Positions 8,137 through 18,183 of a stretch of 64,000 nt of DNA are shown in pieces. Each line of letters begins with the position of its first letter. The first letter of the stretch is position 1. The stretch comes from Hyphomicrobiales bacterium (GTDB lineage Bacteria > Pseudomonadota > Alphaproteobacteria > Rhizobiales > Beijerinckiaceae): assembly GCA_004144595.1 (NCBI GenBank), contig SEEM01000008.1:1-64000 (forward strand), in the 5' to 3' direction. The notes under the pieces are model-generated. The model was given only the letters and a program-made list of their open reading frames with translations. It had not been told where the DNA came from and did not search any database. A program made the translations under genes and the position numbers.

Positions 8137-9414
8137 ATGGCGACCGCGACTGAACAGGCCGATGTAATCGTGCTCGGCGCTGGCATCGTCGGCGTCAGCG
8201 TGGCGCTGCACCTGCAGGAGCGTGGCCGGCGCGTGCTGCTCGTCGATCGCGGCGAGCCCGGCGCCGAGACCAGCCATGGCAATGCCGGGCTGATCGAACG
8301 CTCTTCCGTCGTTCCCTATGCCTTCCCGCGTGATATCGCATCGCTCGCCAGCCTTGCCTCGAACCGCTCGATCGCCGTGCGCTACCGCCCGGCGACCTTG
8401 CTGCGGATGGCACCTTGGCTCGCGCGCTACTGGTGGAACTCCGCCCCTGCCCGGCTGGACCGGCTTGGCCGCGCCATCCTGCCTTTGATCGAGCGCTGCA
8501 TCGAGGAACACAGGCGCTGGACGCAGGCCGCCGGCACGGAGGCGTTGATGCGCGGCGAAGGCTGGATCGAGCTCTATCGCACGCAGCAAGGCCTCGACGC
8601 CGCGACGAAAGGGGCGGCCGAACTCGCCGCCCATGGCCTCAGCTACGACCTGCTCGATGACCATGCCCTGCGTCGCCTCGAACCCGGCCTGATCGCCGGC
8701 AGCGTGTCCGGCGCTGTGCATTGGCGCGACCCCGTCACCGTCAGCGACCCCGGTGCGGTAACCCGCGCCTATGCCGCGCTCTTCGTTGCCCGCGGAGGAC
8801 TGCTGAAACCGGCCGATGCGGCCAGCCTGTGCCAGGAAGGCCAGGGATGGCGGCTGTCGGCCGATGGCGCTGAATGGCGCGCGCCGGAGGCGGTCGTCGC
8901 CCTCGGCCCATGGTCGAACGATCTCGTCTCGCGTTTCGGATACCGCTTCCCGATCGGTTTCAAACGCGGCTACCACATGCACTACGAGAGCGCCGCAGCA
9001 ACGGCGCCGCAGCATCCGCTCTGCGATGCCCAGGCCGGCTTCGTGCTGACCGCGATGCAGCGCGGCGTCCGCCTGACCACCGGGATCGAACTGGCGGGCC
9101 GCGACGAGCCCTCCGACCCCTGGCAGCTCGACCAGGCCGAGCGCATCGCGCGGCGGATCGTGCCTCTGGGCCGCCGGCTCGATGCCGAGCCCTGGCGCGG
9201 TGCCCGCCCCTGCCTGCCCGATATGCTGCCGATCATCGGCGCGGCCCCTCGTCACCGTGGTCTCTGGTTCGCTTTCGGCCACGCGCATCACGGCTTCACG
9301 CTTGGCCCGGCGACCGGCCGCCTGCTCGCCGAGATGATGACCGGCGGGCCCACGCTCTGCGACCCCACCCCCTTCGCCGCCGGGCGCTTCCTGCCTCGCG
9401 CCCGCAGCATCTGA
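8137..9414 (+). CDS. FAD-dependent amino-acid oxidoreductase (DadA/DAO family)
   Basis: About 425 aa. The N-terminal Rossmann motif DVIVLGAGIVGVSVALHL binds FAD, and ETSHGNAGLIERSS is the typical DadA-type flavin segment. The C-terminal GIELAG and a second substrate region (ARPCLPDMLPIIGAAP, HAHHGFTLGPATGRLLAEM) match D-amino-acid dehydrogenase-like enzymes that oxidise amines to imines. Divergent from the RpiR/peptide ABC/M81 operon, so a role in catabolising D- or N-modified amino acids released from imported peptides is plausible. I start at ATG 8137 (MATATEQADV). An AAAGGAG site lies somewhat far upstream, so the start is only moderately sure. Confidence 0.85.
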   Translation: MATATEQADVIVLGAGIVGVSVALHLQERGRRVLLVDRGEPGAETSHGNAGLIERSSVVPYAFPRDIASLASLASNRSIAVRYRPATLLRMAPWLARYWWNSAPARLDRLGRAILPLIERCIEEHRRWTQAAGTEALMRGEGWIELYRTQQGLDAATKGAAELAAHGLSYDLLDDHALRRLEPGLIAGSVSGAVHWRDPVTVSDPGAVTRAYAALFVARGGLLKPADAASLCQEGQGWRLSADGAEWRAPEAVVALGPWSNDLVSRFGYRFPIGFKRGYHMHYESAAATAPQHPLCDAQAGFVLTAMQRGVRLTTGIELAGRDEPSDPWQLDQAERIARRIVPLGRRLDAEPWRGARPCLPDMLPIIGAAPRHRGLWFAFGHAHHGFTLGPATGRLLAEMMTGGPTLCDPTPFAAGRFLPRARSI

Positions 9415-9565
9415 CGGCGCGCCACCGCCAGGCTCCACAGCCATCATTGCGACCTATATCCGCAACGGAGATGCAATAACTCCTCGCTAACGATGATCTG
9501 CGCACGCTTTGCCATGTAGCCGGCCCGGCCGCCGACCGGTGCGCGCCGCGACGATGGATTGAGCA

Positions 9566-11203
9566 ATGAAGAGCCTGACGATACGCCGCCGCATCCTGAT
9601 CAGCTTCGCGGCGATCCTCGCAGTGATGACCGCCATGGCGGGCGCCAGCTATCTCTGGTTTCTGCAGACCGAGCGGGAGGTGATCGAGGTCGAGACGAAG
9701 ACCGTTCCCGGCCTTTATGTCTCCGCGCAACTGATGGTCACCTGGGCTGACGCCGCCCGGCTGTCGCGCGAGATGGCGCGGGCCGAGAATGCAGCGGCCA
9801 GAAGCCAGGCGAGCGAAGCGGCCCTCGCCAACCGGGCGAGGGTTCGCGATCTGCTCAAATCCTATGAAGGCACGATCAGCGGCGAAACCGACAGGCGCAA
9901 CCATGCTGCGGCCGCACAGCTCGTCGACCAGTTCGCCACGGCCGAGGATGCGATCATGGCAGCGGGCCGGCAGGCGGTCGCGAATGGGCAGGCTAACGAT
10001 CAGTCCGCCGCCGTCCGCAGCGATCTCGACCCGCTCGCAACGAAGGTGCGCGGTGCTTTGCGCGAGATGGTCGATTTCAACAAGGCCGAAGCCGATGTCT
10101 CGACCCGCAAGATCGTCGGCATCGTCCGCGCCGCCGAACTCGGCCTGATCGTCTGCTTCGTCATCGCGCTCGTGCTCGCCACCCTCTGCGGCTATCTGCT
10201 GTTCCGGGCGGTGACCGTGCCGCTCGGCAAGCTGCTCGGCATCGTCGAGCACATGCGGCGCGGCGATTTCAGCGAGCGCCTGACATTGGCCCGGCGCGAC
10301 GAGTTCAGCACCGTAGCGGACGGCGTCAACGGCATGGTCGACGATCTGGCCGGGCTGATCGGCCAGATCCAGAAGTCGAGCATCCAGGTCAACACCTCGA
10401 TCACCGAGGTCGCCGCGACCTCGAAGGAGCAGCAGGCGACCGCCAACGAGATCGCCGCCACCACCACCGAGATCGGCGCCACCGCCAAGGAGATTTCGGC
10501 CACCTCGAACGAGCTCGCCCATACCATGGACGAAGTCGCGGCCGTCGCCGAGCAGACCGCGACGCTCGCCAATGGCGGACAGGCCGGGCTCGCGCGTATG
10601 GAGAGCACGATGCGGCAGGTGATGGAGGCAGCCGGCGCGATCAACGCCAAGCTGGCGATCCTCAGCGAGAAGGCCGGCAACATCAATCAGGTTGTCACCA
10701 CCATCACCAAGGTCGCCGACCAGACCAACCTGCTCTCGCTCAACGCCGCGATCGAGGCCGAGAAGGCCGGGCAATATGGCCGCGGTTTCGCGGTGGTCGC
10801 GACCGAGATCCGCCGCCTCGCCGACCAGACCGCCGTCTCGACCTACGATATCGAGCAGATGGTCAAGGACATCCAGTCGGCCGTCGCGGCCGGCGTGATG
10901 GGCATGGACAAGTTCTCCGAGGAGGTCCGCCGCGGCATGCAGGAGGTGCAGCAGGTCGGCGGCCAGTTGTCGGAGATCATCGAGCAGGTCCAGGGGCTGG
11001 TGCCGCGCTTCGAGGGCGCCAACGAGGGCATGCAGGCGCAGGCGACCGGTGCCGGCCAGATCAGCGAGGCGCTCTCCCAGCTCAGCGAGGCCGCGCAGCA
11101 GACCGTGGAATCCCTGCAGCAGTCGACGCTCGCAATCGACGAGCTCAACCAGGTCTCGAACGGGCTGCGCAGCTCGATCTCCCGCTTCAAGCTGCGAGCC
11201 TGA
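9566..11203 (+). CDS. wspA: Wsp chemoreceptor (methyl-accepting protein WspA)
   Basis: 545-aa membrane receptor. TM1 spans about residues 8-31, followed by a helical periplasmic domain, TM2 about 186-210, a HAMP domain, then a methyl-accepting coiled coil. The signalling tip reads NLLSLNAAIEAEKAGQYGRG and is followed by IRRLADQTAVSTYDIEQMV, the WspA-specific form (AEKAG rather than the usual AARAG). In Pseudomonas, WspA senses surface contact or envelope stress and drives WspE. First gene of a seven-gene operon; wspB begins 26 bp after its stop. Confidence 0.93.
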   Translation: MKSLTIRRRILISFAAILAVMTAMAGASYLWFLQTEREVIEVETKTVPGLYVSAQLMVTWADAARLSREMARAENAAARSQASEAALANRARVRDLLKSYEGTISGETDRRNHAAAAQLVDQFATAEDAIMAAGRQAVANGQANDQSAAVRSDLDPLATKVRGALREMVDFNKAEADVSTRKIVGIVRAAELGLIVCFVIALVLATLCGYLLFRAVTVPLGKLLGIVEHMRRGDFSERLTLARRDEFSTVADGVNGMVDDLAGLIGQIQKSSIQVNTSITEVAATSKEQQATANEIAATTTEIGATAKEISATSNELAHTMDEVAAVAEQTATLANGGQAGLARMESTMRQVMEAAGAINAKLAILSEKAGNINQVVTTITKVADQTNLLSLNAAIEAEKAGQYGRGFAVVATEIRRLADQTAVSTYDIEQMVKDIQSAVAAGVMGMDKFSEEVRRGMQEVQQVGGQLSEIIEQVQGLVPRFEGANEGMQAQATGAGQISEALSQLSEAAQQTVESLQQSTLAIDELNQVSNGLRSSISRFKLRA

Positions 11204-11229
11204 CAAGAAAGGCTGAACGGAACCGCGCG

Positions 11230-11694
11230 ATGCTGTTTCTGATGTTCCAGCTGGGGCGGGATCGCTACGTGCTCGAGACCGGGCAGGTCGAAGCCGTGCT
11301 GCCGCTGCTTGCGGCCAAGCAACTGCCCGGCGCGCCCGCAGGCGTCGCCGGTGCAATCAGCTATCGCGGCCGGCCAGTACCGGTGGTCGATCTCGCGCTG
11401 CTGGCGCTTGGGCGCCCGGCCGAGCCGCGCTTGAGCACCCGGATCATCCTGCTGCGCTACCCGTCCGCCTCCGGCAGCGACGATCTTCTCGGCCTGCTGG
11501 TCGAACAGGCCGTCGAGACGATCCAGCGCGACGCGGGCGATTTCACGGCCACGGGGGTCGAGGCCGGCATGCCGCCTTATCTCGGTCCGGTCGCCAGCGA
11601 CGAGCGCGGGCTGATCCAATGGATCCGGGGCGAGGCCCTGCTCACGCCGGAAATCCGTGACATCCTGTTCCGTCAGCAAGCGGCCGAGCTGTGA
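11230..11694 (+). CDS. wspB: CheW-like coupling protein WspB
   Basis: 154-aa single CheW domain that couples receptor to kinase. It begins LMFQLGRDRYVLETGQVEAVLP and contains GVAGAISYRGRPVPVVDLALL, the usual CheW core. Position after the receptor and before a CheR-TPR methyltransferase identifies it as WspB. Its TGA overlaps the start of the next gene, implying translational coupling. Confidence 0.9.
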   Translation: MLFLMFQLGRDRYVLETGQVEAVLPLLAAKQLPGAPAGVAGAISYRGRPVPVVDLALLALGRPAEPRLSTRIILLRYPSASGSDDLLGLLVEQAVETIQRDAGDFTATGVEAGMPPYLGPVASDERGLIQWIRGEALLTPEIRDILFRQQAAEL

Positions 11695-12959
11695 TGGACG
11701 AAGCCGCTCCGATCCGGGACTTCGAGAAGCTGCTGAGGGAAACGATCGGCCTGAGCATGGAGACGGTCGGCGCCTCCGTCATCCGCCATGCTCTGAAGCG
11801 GCGGATGACGGCCTGCGCTATATCCGATCTCCATGCCTACTGGGCCTTCGTGACCGGAAGCCCGGCCGAGCGGCAGGAACTGGTCGATGCCGTCATCGTT
11901 CCCGAGACCTGGTTCTTCCGCGACCGCGAGGCCTTCGGCGCGATGGTCCGGCACCTCCGCGAAAACAGGACGAGCGAACGCCCCTTGAAACTGCTCAGCC
12001 TGCCCTGCTCGACCGGCGAGGAGCCTTATTCCATCGCGATGGCCCTGCTCGATGCCGGCTTCCCGGATGGCAGCTTCCAGATCGACGCGATCGATATCAG
12101 CACCCGCAATCTCGTCCACGCCGAACGCGCCATTTACGGGAAAAATTCCTTCCGCGGCGCCGACATCGCCTTCCGCGACCGCTATTTCGCGGCCTGCGAG
12201 GGCGGCTTCCGGCCACATGACATCGTGCGCCGATCGGTCCGCTTTCGCCTCGGCAATGCACTGTCCGCGGCAACCCAACCCGGGCAGGAGACGTATGACG
12301 TCGCCTTCTGCCGGAACCTGCTGATCTATTTCGACCGCGAGACGCAAGGCGCGGCGCTGACCCGGCTCAGGCAGATGCTGGCCGATGACGGCCTCCTGCT
12401 GGTCGGCCCGGCCGAATCCGGCCTGCCGCCCTTGCTCGGTTTCACCTCGGTGCGCTTCCCGCGCGCTTTCGCCTTCCTCAAGGCGCAAGCCGCTCGCCTG
12501 AAGCCGCTCGAACCGCCGGCCGCGCGAAAGCCGAGACCGGCTCCCGCGAAGGCTGCCCCCTCGCTGCCGGCGCTCAAACCCGCGCCGCGACCGTTTGCAC
12601 AGAAGGCCGCCCCCGCCCCATCACCAGCCCCCTCGCCGGATCGGGAAGCGGCCAGCCTCGCCGCGATCGAGCGCGCCGCCGATGCCGGACGCCTGGCCGA
12701 GGTGCCTGCCGCGGCCGAGCGTCATATCGCCGAATTCGGCCCTTCGCCCGATGCGTTCTATTGGCTGGGCCTCGCCCATGATGCGGCGGATGCGATCGAG
12801 GACGCGATACGGAACTATCGCAAGGCGCTCTATCTGGCGCCCGAGCACCAGCGGGCGCTCGCCCAACTCAGGCTGCTCCAGCAGCGCCAAGGCGACCATA
12901 GCGGCGCCAAGGCCCTGGCCGAGCGGCTCGACCGGCTGACCAAACGGAGCGGCACCTGA
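11694..12959 (+). CDS. wspC: CheR-type receptor methyltransferase with TPR tail, WspC
   Basis: About 421 aa. The N-terminal CheR methyltransferase domain (residues about 1-265) has LLSLPCSTGEEPYSIAMALL for SAM binding and DVAFCRNLLIYFD near its end. A Pro/Ala-rich linker (about 275-320) leads to tetratricopeptide-like helices (FYWLGLAHDAADAIEDAIRN, KALYLAPEHQRALAQL), as in Pseudomonas WspC. It methylates glutamates on WspA and so sets the sensitivity of the system. ATG 11694 overlaps the wspB stop (TGATG); a GTG one codon earlier is the alternative. Confidence 0.92.
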   Translation: MDEAAPIRDFEKLLRETIGLSMETVGASVIRHALKRRMTACAISDLHAYWAFVTGSPAERQELVDAVIVPETWFFRDREAFGAMVRHLRENRTSERPLKLLSLPCSTGEEPYSIAMALLDAGFPDGSFQIDAIDISTRNLVHAERAIYGKNSFRGADIAFRDRYFAACEGGFRPHDIVRRSVRFRLGNALSAATQPGQETYDVAFCRNLLIYFDRETQGAALTRLRQMLADDGLLLVGPAESGLPPLLGFTSVRFPRAFAFLKAQAARLKPLEPPAARKPRPAPAKAAPSLPALKPAPRPFAQKAAPAPSPAPSPDREAASLAAIERAADAGRLAEVPAAAERHIAEFGPSPDAFYWLGLAHDAADAIEDAIRNYRKALYLAPEHQRALAQLRLLQQRQGDHSGAKALAERLDRLTKRSGT

Positions 12960-13654
12960 TGTCCGCCGAGTCCGATCCCATCGCGACCGACGACATCGCC
13001 CAGTGCTGGCGCGAGATCGGCGTCAGCGGCGATCGCTCCTGCCCGGAGCTGGACGAGCATCTTCATTGCCGCAACTGCCCGACCCACGCGGAGATCGCCC
13101 GCAAGCTGCTCGACCGGCCGCTGCCGCCGGGCTACCGCGAAGAGTGGACCCGGCATTTCGCGGGGCGAGACGATAAGGCGCCCGACGGCGAGGAGATCGA
13201 CAGCGTCCTGATCTTCCGCATCGGGGAGGAGTGGCTCGGCCTGCCGGCGGGGATCTGCCGCGAGATCGCCGAGCCGCGCCCGGTCCATTCCCTGCCGCAC
13301 CGCCGCAGCGAGGCCGTCCGCGGCATCGTCAATGTCCGCGGCGAACTGTTGGTCTGCATCTCGCTGCCCGCCCTGCTCGGCATCGCCGGAGCAGCGTCCT
13401 CTCGCGCCGCCGAAAGGATTGCCGTTTTCCCCCGTCTCATCGTGACCGGAGAGGACGCAAGGCATGTCGCCTTCGAGGTCGACGAGGTCCACGGCCTGCA
13501 CGGTTATCGCTCCCACGAGCGCGGCACGGTGCCGGCGACAGTGGGGCGCGCAGCGGCCAGCGTCGTCGAGACGATGATCCCGTGGCACGGCCGCGCGGTC
13601 GGCTGCCTCGATGCCGTGCGGCTGCTCGACCTGATCGACCGGAGCATCGCATGA
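12959..13654 (+). CDS. wspD: CheW-like coupling protein WspD
   Basis: 231 aa. An N-terminal Cys-containing extension (ELDEHLHCRNCPTH, about residues 27-42) precedes a CheW domain (VLIFRIGEEWLGLPAGICRE, RGIVNVRGELLVCISLPALL). The two-CheW arrangement, one short and one extended, is characteristic of Wsp operons. The ATG overlaps the wspC stop and its own TGA overlaps the wspE ATG, so wspBCDE are translated as a coupled set. Confidence 0.92.
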   Translation: MSAESDPIATDDIAQCWREIGVSGDRSCPELDEHLHCRNCPTHAEIARKLLDRPLPPGYREEWTRHFAGRDDKAPDGEEIDSVLIFRIGEEWLGLPAGICREIAEPRPVHSLPHRRSEAVRGIVNVRGELLVCISLPALLGIAGAASSRAAERIAVFPRLIVTGEDARHVAFEVDEVHGLHGYRSHERGTVPATVGRAAASVVETMIPWHGRAVGCLDAVRLLDLIDRSIA

Positions 13655-15915
13655 GCGGCGAGGACCTCAGCGATCTCTCCATGCTCGAGCTGTTCCGGGC
13701 GGAGCTCGCGGCGCAGTCGCAAGCCTTCACGACCGGCCTGCTCGCGCTGGAGCGTGATCCGGCCGCGGCCGCGCATCTCGAAGCCTGCATGCGTGCGGCC
13801 CATTCCCTGAAGGGCGCCGCCCGCATCATCGATCTCGCGCCGGCCGTCCAGGTCGCGCACGAGATGGAGGAATGCCTGGTCGCAGCCCAGCACGGCTCGA
13901 TCCGGCTGAACCGTCGGCATATCGACATGCTGCTGGAAGGCATCGACCTCCTCGCGGCGATCGCCGCCGGATCGGACGCGCCGGAAGTGGCCACCAAAGC
14001 CCGCGTCGACACCTTCGCGAAGGCGTTGCGGCGGGCCTGCGAGGATACGGACGCGGCCTCGCCGAGCGTGCCCGACAGTTCCGATCCGGTGGCCAATACG
14101 CCCGACTTGGAAGCGCCGACCGCTCCCGCCGTCGCGGAAGCGCCTGCGCCGGCGGGCGACATGGTAGCCGGCGAGCGCATGGTCAGGGTCACCGCCGACA
14201 GCCTGAACCGCCTGCTCGGGCTGGCAGGCGAATCGCTGATGTCGGCGCGCCGGCTGCGGCCCTTCAATGACGGATTGCTGCGTCTGCGGCGCGTCCAGGC
14301 CGAGCTCGCCAAGAGCTTCGGCGATCTGCAGGCCGCGATGCCGGCCGAACGCGACGGCCGCGCGGCGCAGGCCCTCGCGACCGCGCAGCTCAAGCTGGCG
14401 GAGGGCCAGGCGCTCCTCGCCCAGCGCCTTCACGAGATGGACACGGTCGACCGCCGTGCGACCGATCTCGCCAACCGGCTCTATGACGAGACGCTGGCGA
14501 GCCGGATGCGCCCCTTCGAGGACGGCGTCCGGCATTTCCAGCGCAATGTCCGCGATATCGGCCGGGCGCTCGGCAAGACGGTGCGCCTCGATATCGTCGG
14601 CGGCGCCACCAGCATCGACCGCGACATTCTCGACCAGCTCGACGCCCCGCTAGGCCATCTACTGCGCAACGCCGTCGATCACGGCATCGAGATGCCCGAA
14701 CAGCGCCGCGCAACCGGCAAGCCGACCGAGGGCCTGATCCGATTGGAGGCGCGCCACAATGCCGGCCTGCTCCAGATCATCGTCTCGGACGATGGCGGCG
14801 GCATCGATATCGAAGCTCTCCGGCAGGCGACGCTGGCGCGCGGCCTCACCACGGCCGAGACGGTCTGGGACCTCAGCGAGGAGGAGCTGCTCGAATTTCT
14901 CTTCCTGCCCGGCTTCTCGATGAAGGCGACGGTCAGCGACATCTCCGGCCGCGGCGTCGGGCTCGATGCCGTACAGGCGATGGTCCGGCAGGTCCGCGGC
15001 CAGGTCACCGTCGCCTCCGAATCCGGCATCGGCACCCGCTTCCAGCTCCAGCTTCCCCTCACGCTGTCGGTCATCCGCGCGCTGCTCGTCGAGATCGACG
15101 GCGAACCCTATGCGCTGCCGCTGACCGCGATCGCCCGCGCCCTCCGGCTGCCGCGCGACAGGATCGAGCTCCTGGAAGGTCGTCCGCATTTTCGCCACGG
15201 CGAACGGCAGGTCGGCCTCGTCACGGCCCATGAGATCCTCGGCCGGGGCGAAGCGGCACTTGGCGAAGCGGAGTTGCCGACGGTCGTCGTGGGCGAAGGC
15301 GACACCCTCTACGCGCTTGTGGTCGACCGCTTCCTCGGCGAGCGCGAGCTTGTGGTCCGGCCGCTCGATCCCCGTCTCGCCAAGGTCAAGGACGTCAGCG
15401 CCGCCGCCCTGATGGACGACGGCTCGCCGGTCTTGATCCTCGATGTCGAGGACCTGATCCGCTCGATGGAGAAGCTGGTTTCCGGCGGGCGCCTCCGGTC
15501 ACTCGAACGCAGCGTGGTCCGCACCGGGCAGAAGCGACGCAAGCGCGTCCTCGTCGTCGACGATTCGCTGACGGTGCGCGAGCTGGAGCGCAAGCTGCTC
15601 GATCATCATGGCTTCGAGGTCGAGGTCGCCGTCGACGGCATGGACGGTTGGAACGCGGTCCGCTCCGATCCGTTCGACCTCGTCGTCACCGATGTCGACA
15701 TGCCGCGCATGGACGGAATCGAACTCGTCACCCTGATCAAGCGCGATCCCGGCCTGCGCAACCTGCCGGTGATGATCGTTTCCTACAAGGACCGCGAGGA
15801 GGATCGCCGCCGCGGCCTCGATGCCGGCGCTGATTACTATTTGACCAAGGGGAGCTTCCACGACGAAACTTTGATCCATGCCGTGGTCGACCTGATCGGC
15901 GAACCATGGGGATAA
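13651..15915 (+). CDS. wspE: Hybrid chemotaxis histidine kinase WspE (CheA-REC)
   Basis: 754 aa. Domains in order: an HPt domain with the phosphorylated His in [14 protein letters not shown] (about residue 50), dimerisation helices, an HATPase domain ([39 protein letters not shown]), a CheW-like regulatory domain, and a C-terminal receiver ([18 protein letters not shown], phosphoacceptor Asp in [12 protein letters not shown]). This is the WspE layout. It autophosphorylates on signal from WspA and passes phosphate to WspR (output) and WspF (adaptation). The true start is ATG 13651; the open frame extends upstream only as a shadow of wspD. Confidence 0.95.
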   Translation: MSGEDLSDLSMLELFRAELAAQSQAFTTGLLALERDPAAAAHLEACMRAAHSLKGAARIIDLAPAVQVAHEMEECLVAAQHGSIRLNRRHIDMLLEGIDLLAAIAAGSDAPEVATKARVDTFAKALRRACEDTDAASPSVPDSSDPVANTPDLEAPTAPAVAEAPAPAGDMVAGERMVRVTADSLNRLLGLAGESLMSARRLRPFNDGLLRLRRVQAELAKSFGDLQAAMPAERDGRAAQALATAQLKLAEGQALLAQRLHEMDTVDRRATDLANRLYDETLASRMRPFEDGVRHFQRNVRDIGRALGKTVRLDIVGGATSIDRDILDQLDAPLGHLLRNAVDHGIEMPEQRRATGKPTEGLIRLEARHNAGLLQIIVSDDGGGIDIEALRQATLARGLTTAETVWDLSEEELLEFLFLPGFSMKATVSDISGRGVGLDAVQAMVRQVRGQVTVASESGIGTRFQLQLPLTLSVIRALLVEIDGEPYALPLTAIARALRLPRDRIELLEGRPHFRHGERQVGLVTAHEILGRGEAALGEAELPTVVVGEGDTLYALVVDRFLGERELVVRPLDPRLAKVKDVSAAALMDDGSPVLILDVEDLIRSMEKLVSGGRLRSLERSVVRTGQKRRKRVLVVDDSLTVRELERKLLDHHGFEVEVAVDGMDGWNAVRSDPFDLVVTDVDMPRMDGIELVTLIKRDPGLRNLPVMIVSYKDREEDRRRGLDAGADYYLTKGSFHDETLIHAVVDLIGEPWG

Positions 15916-15937
15916 GCATGCGCTGTGGGGGCGTTCC

Positions 15938-16957
15938 ATGAGAGTTGGTCTGGTCAACGACTTGCCGATGGCAGTCGAGTTGTTGCGACGCGTCATCGCG
16001 TCCTCGGCGGAGCATCAAGTCGTCTGGATCGCCATGAACGGCCGTGAGGCGGTCGAGGCCTGCCAGCGAGATCGGCCCGACCTTGTCCTGATGGACCTGA
16101 ACATGCCGGAGATGGACGGCGTCGAGGCGACCCGCCGGATCATGGCCGAGACGCCCTGCCCGATCCTCCTCGTCACCGCCAGCGTCGACGCCAACGTCTC
16201 CGGCGTCTACGAGGCAATGGGCCACGGCGCGCTCGATGCGGTCGATATTCCCAGCGTCGGCACACGCGGTCACACCTCGGCGCAGACGGCGGCCCTGCTG
16301 GCGCGCATCGCAATGGTCGGCCTCCTGTCGCGCAGCCTGCCGACGGTGAACCTGAGCCGGCGGCGGCCGCCGGCGCCGGCCTCTCCCTCCCAGCGCCTCG
16401 TCGCCATCGGCGCCTCCGCCGGCGGCCCGGCGGCCGTGGCGACCCTGCTCGGCGGACTGGAACCGGAGTTCCCCGCCGCGATCATCCTGGTCCAGCATCT
16501 CGACGAGCGGTTCGTGCCCGGCTTCGCGAGCTGGCTCGGCCAGCACTGCCGCCTGCCAGTCCGCCCGGCCCGCGAGGGCGACAGGCCGGAGCGCGGGGCG
16601 GTGCTGATCGCGGCGAGCGCCGACCACCTCGTTCTCAAGTCGGGCGGACAGCTTGGCTACCGGGCCGAGCCGCGCGACTATCCCTATCGTCCGTCGGTCG
16701 ACGTGTTCTTCGAAAGCGTCGCGGAAAGCTGGCCGGGGGACCCCGTCGGCGTCTTGCTGACGGGTATGGGCCGCGATGGTGCCCGCGGCCTGAAGCTCCT
16801 GCGCGACAGGCATTGTTTGACGATCGCACAAGACAAGGCCACAAGCGCGGTCTACGGGATGCCCAAAGCCGCAGCCGCCATCGGCGCAGCCGCCGAAATT
16901 CTGCCATTGGCCGCGATCGCCCCTCGTCTCACCGAGATCTGCGCTCCGTCGTCCTGA
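15938..16957 (+). CDS. wspF: CheB-type receptor methylesterase WspF
   Basis: 339 aa. The N-terminal receiver carries the phosphoacceptor in [18 protein letters not shown]; the C-terminal CheB methylesterase has the catalytic triad regions [12 protein letters not shown] (Ser), [18 protein letters not shown] (His) and [13 protein letters not shown] (Asp). It demethylates WspA and damps the system; loss of wspF in Pseudomonas gives wrinkly, c-di-GMP-high colonies. It starts 22 bp after wspE. All catalytic motifs look intact. Confidence 0.95.
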   Translation: MRVGLVNDLPMAVELLRRVIASSAEHQVVWIAMNGREAVEACQRDRPDLVLMDLNMPEMDGVEATRRIMAETPCPILLVTASVDANVSGVYEAMGHGALDAVDIPSVGTRGHTSAQTAALLARIAMVGLLSRSLPTVNLSRRRPPAPASPSQRLVAIGASAGGPAAVATLLGGLEPEFPAAIILVQHLDERFVPGFASWLGQHCRLPVRPAREGDRPERGAVLIAASADHLVLKSGGQLGYRAEPRDYPYRPSVDVFFESVAESWPGDPVGVLLTGMGRDGARGLKLLRDRHCLTIAQDKATSAVYGMPKAAAAIGAAAEILPLAAIAPRLTEICAPSS

Positions 16958-16970
16958 TGAAGGTTAGCCC

Positions 16971-17993
16971 ATGACAGGCGAAACGAAACCCTCCTTGCCC
17001 GACGTCCCTCTCCCGGCCGACAGCTACCTGTCCATGGTCTTGCTGGTCGACGACCAGGTCATGGTCTGCGAGGCGGTGCGCCGCGCGCTCGCCCACCACG
17101 GCGATCTCGATTTCCATTATTGCACGGACCCGCTCGAGGCGATCGCCGTCGCCCAACGCGTCAAGCCGACGGTGATCCTGCAGGATCTCGTCATGCCCGG
17201 CATCGACGGGCTCGATCTCGTCCGGCAATACCGCAAGCATCCGGCGCTGCATGCCGTGCCGGTCATCGTGCTCTCCACCAAGGAAGACCCGGCGACGAAG
17301 AGCGAGGCCTTTCACGCCGGCGCCAACGACTATCTCGTCAAGCTGCCCGACAAGATCGAACTGGTCGCCCGCGTGCGCTACCACACCCGCGCCTATCTCG
17401 ATCACCTCCAGCGCGACGAGGCCTATCGCGCGCTGCGCGAGAGCCAGCGCGAATTGATGCGGGCCAATCTCGAACTGGAGCGACTGACCCGGATCGACGG
17501 CCTGACCGGCCTCGGCAACCGACGCTATTTCGACGAGTACCTGACGGCCGAGTGGAAGCGCTGCCACCGCACCAAGAGCCCGCTCTCGGTGCTGATGATC
17601 GATGTCGATCATTTCAAGCGCTACAACGACGCCTATGGCCATCTCGCCGGCGATGACGTGCTGAAGCAGGTCGCGCGCGTCATCCAGGACGGCTCGACCC
17701 GCTCGACCGATCTCGCCGCGCGTTTCGGCGGCGAGGAATTCGTGGTCATCCTGACCGGCGTGCCGCAGGAAGGAGCGCGCTATGTCGCCGAGCGGCTGGT
17801 GCAGGGCGTGCGCGACCTCAACATCGCCCATGGCGCGGACCGGGTCACGATCAGCGCCGGCGTTGCGACCGCCTGGCCTGACGCCGAGGGCGACGCCGCG
17901 CGGCTGGTCAATGCCGCCGACCTCGCCCTGTTCCGCGCCAAGAACGAGGGTCGCAACCGTCTGGTCTACGCGGAACTGTCTCCCGAGCGCTGA
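16971..17993 (+). CDS. wspR: Response-regulator diguanylate cyclase WspR
   Basis: 340 aa. A receiver domain (residues about 20-145, phosphoacceptor Asp in VILQDLVMPGIDG) is joined by a helical linker (ESQRELMRANLELERLTRID) to a GGDEF domain. The active site reads FGGEEF, and the inhibitory c-di-GMP I-site RSTD sits five residues before it, so product inhibition is probably retained. Phosphorylation by WspE should activate synthesis of c-di-GMP. Last gene of the operon, 13 bp after wspF; length is close to Pseudomonas WspR. Confidence 0.95.
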   Translation: MTGETKPSLPDVPLPADSYLSMVLLVDDQVMVCEAVRRALAHHGDLDFHYCTDPLEAIAVAQRVKPTVILQDLVMPGIDGLDLVRQYRKHPALHAVPVIVLSTKEDPATKSEAFHAGANDYLVKLPDKIELVARVRYHTRAYLDHLQRDEAYRALRESQRELMRANLELERLTRIDGLTGLGNRRYFDEYLTAEWKRCHRTKSPLSVLMIDVDHFKRYNDAYGHLAGDDVLKQVARVIQDGSTRSTDLAARFGGEEFVVILTGVPQEGARYVAERLVQGVRDLNIAHGADRVTISAGVATAWPDAEGDAARLVNAADLALFRAKNEGRNRLVYAELSPER

Positions 17994-18183
17994 CCGCACG
18001 CGGGGCTGCGAAGGGAGGGTGCAAGAGCGGCGGATGGCCCGCCCCCCTTGCCCAAGATTCTGCGAATGCGGTCGCCGGGGCTTAACCAGAAATGGCTTCG
18101 GTCTCGGCACCGGCCTATCATCGCTTCGGCCGAAGGTCTAATCACCTGCTTGCCGGAGACGAGACCCCGCATCGAAGATCGAG

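Noticed and set aside
9296-11356. 686-aa minus-strand ORF opposite wspA
   Set aside because: Leu/Arg/Asp repeats are the reverse complement of the receptor's heptads, not a protein family.
13231-13650. Extension of wspE upstream to 13231
   Set aside because: Those codons lie inside wspD in another frame and read as Arg/Pro-rich; ATG 13651 overlaps the wspD stop and begins a good HPt domain.
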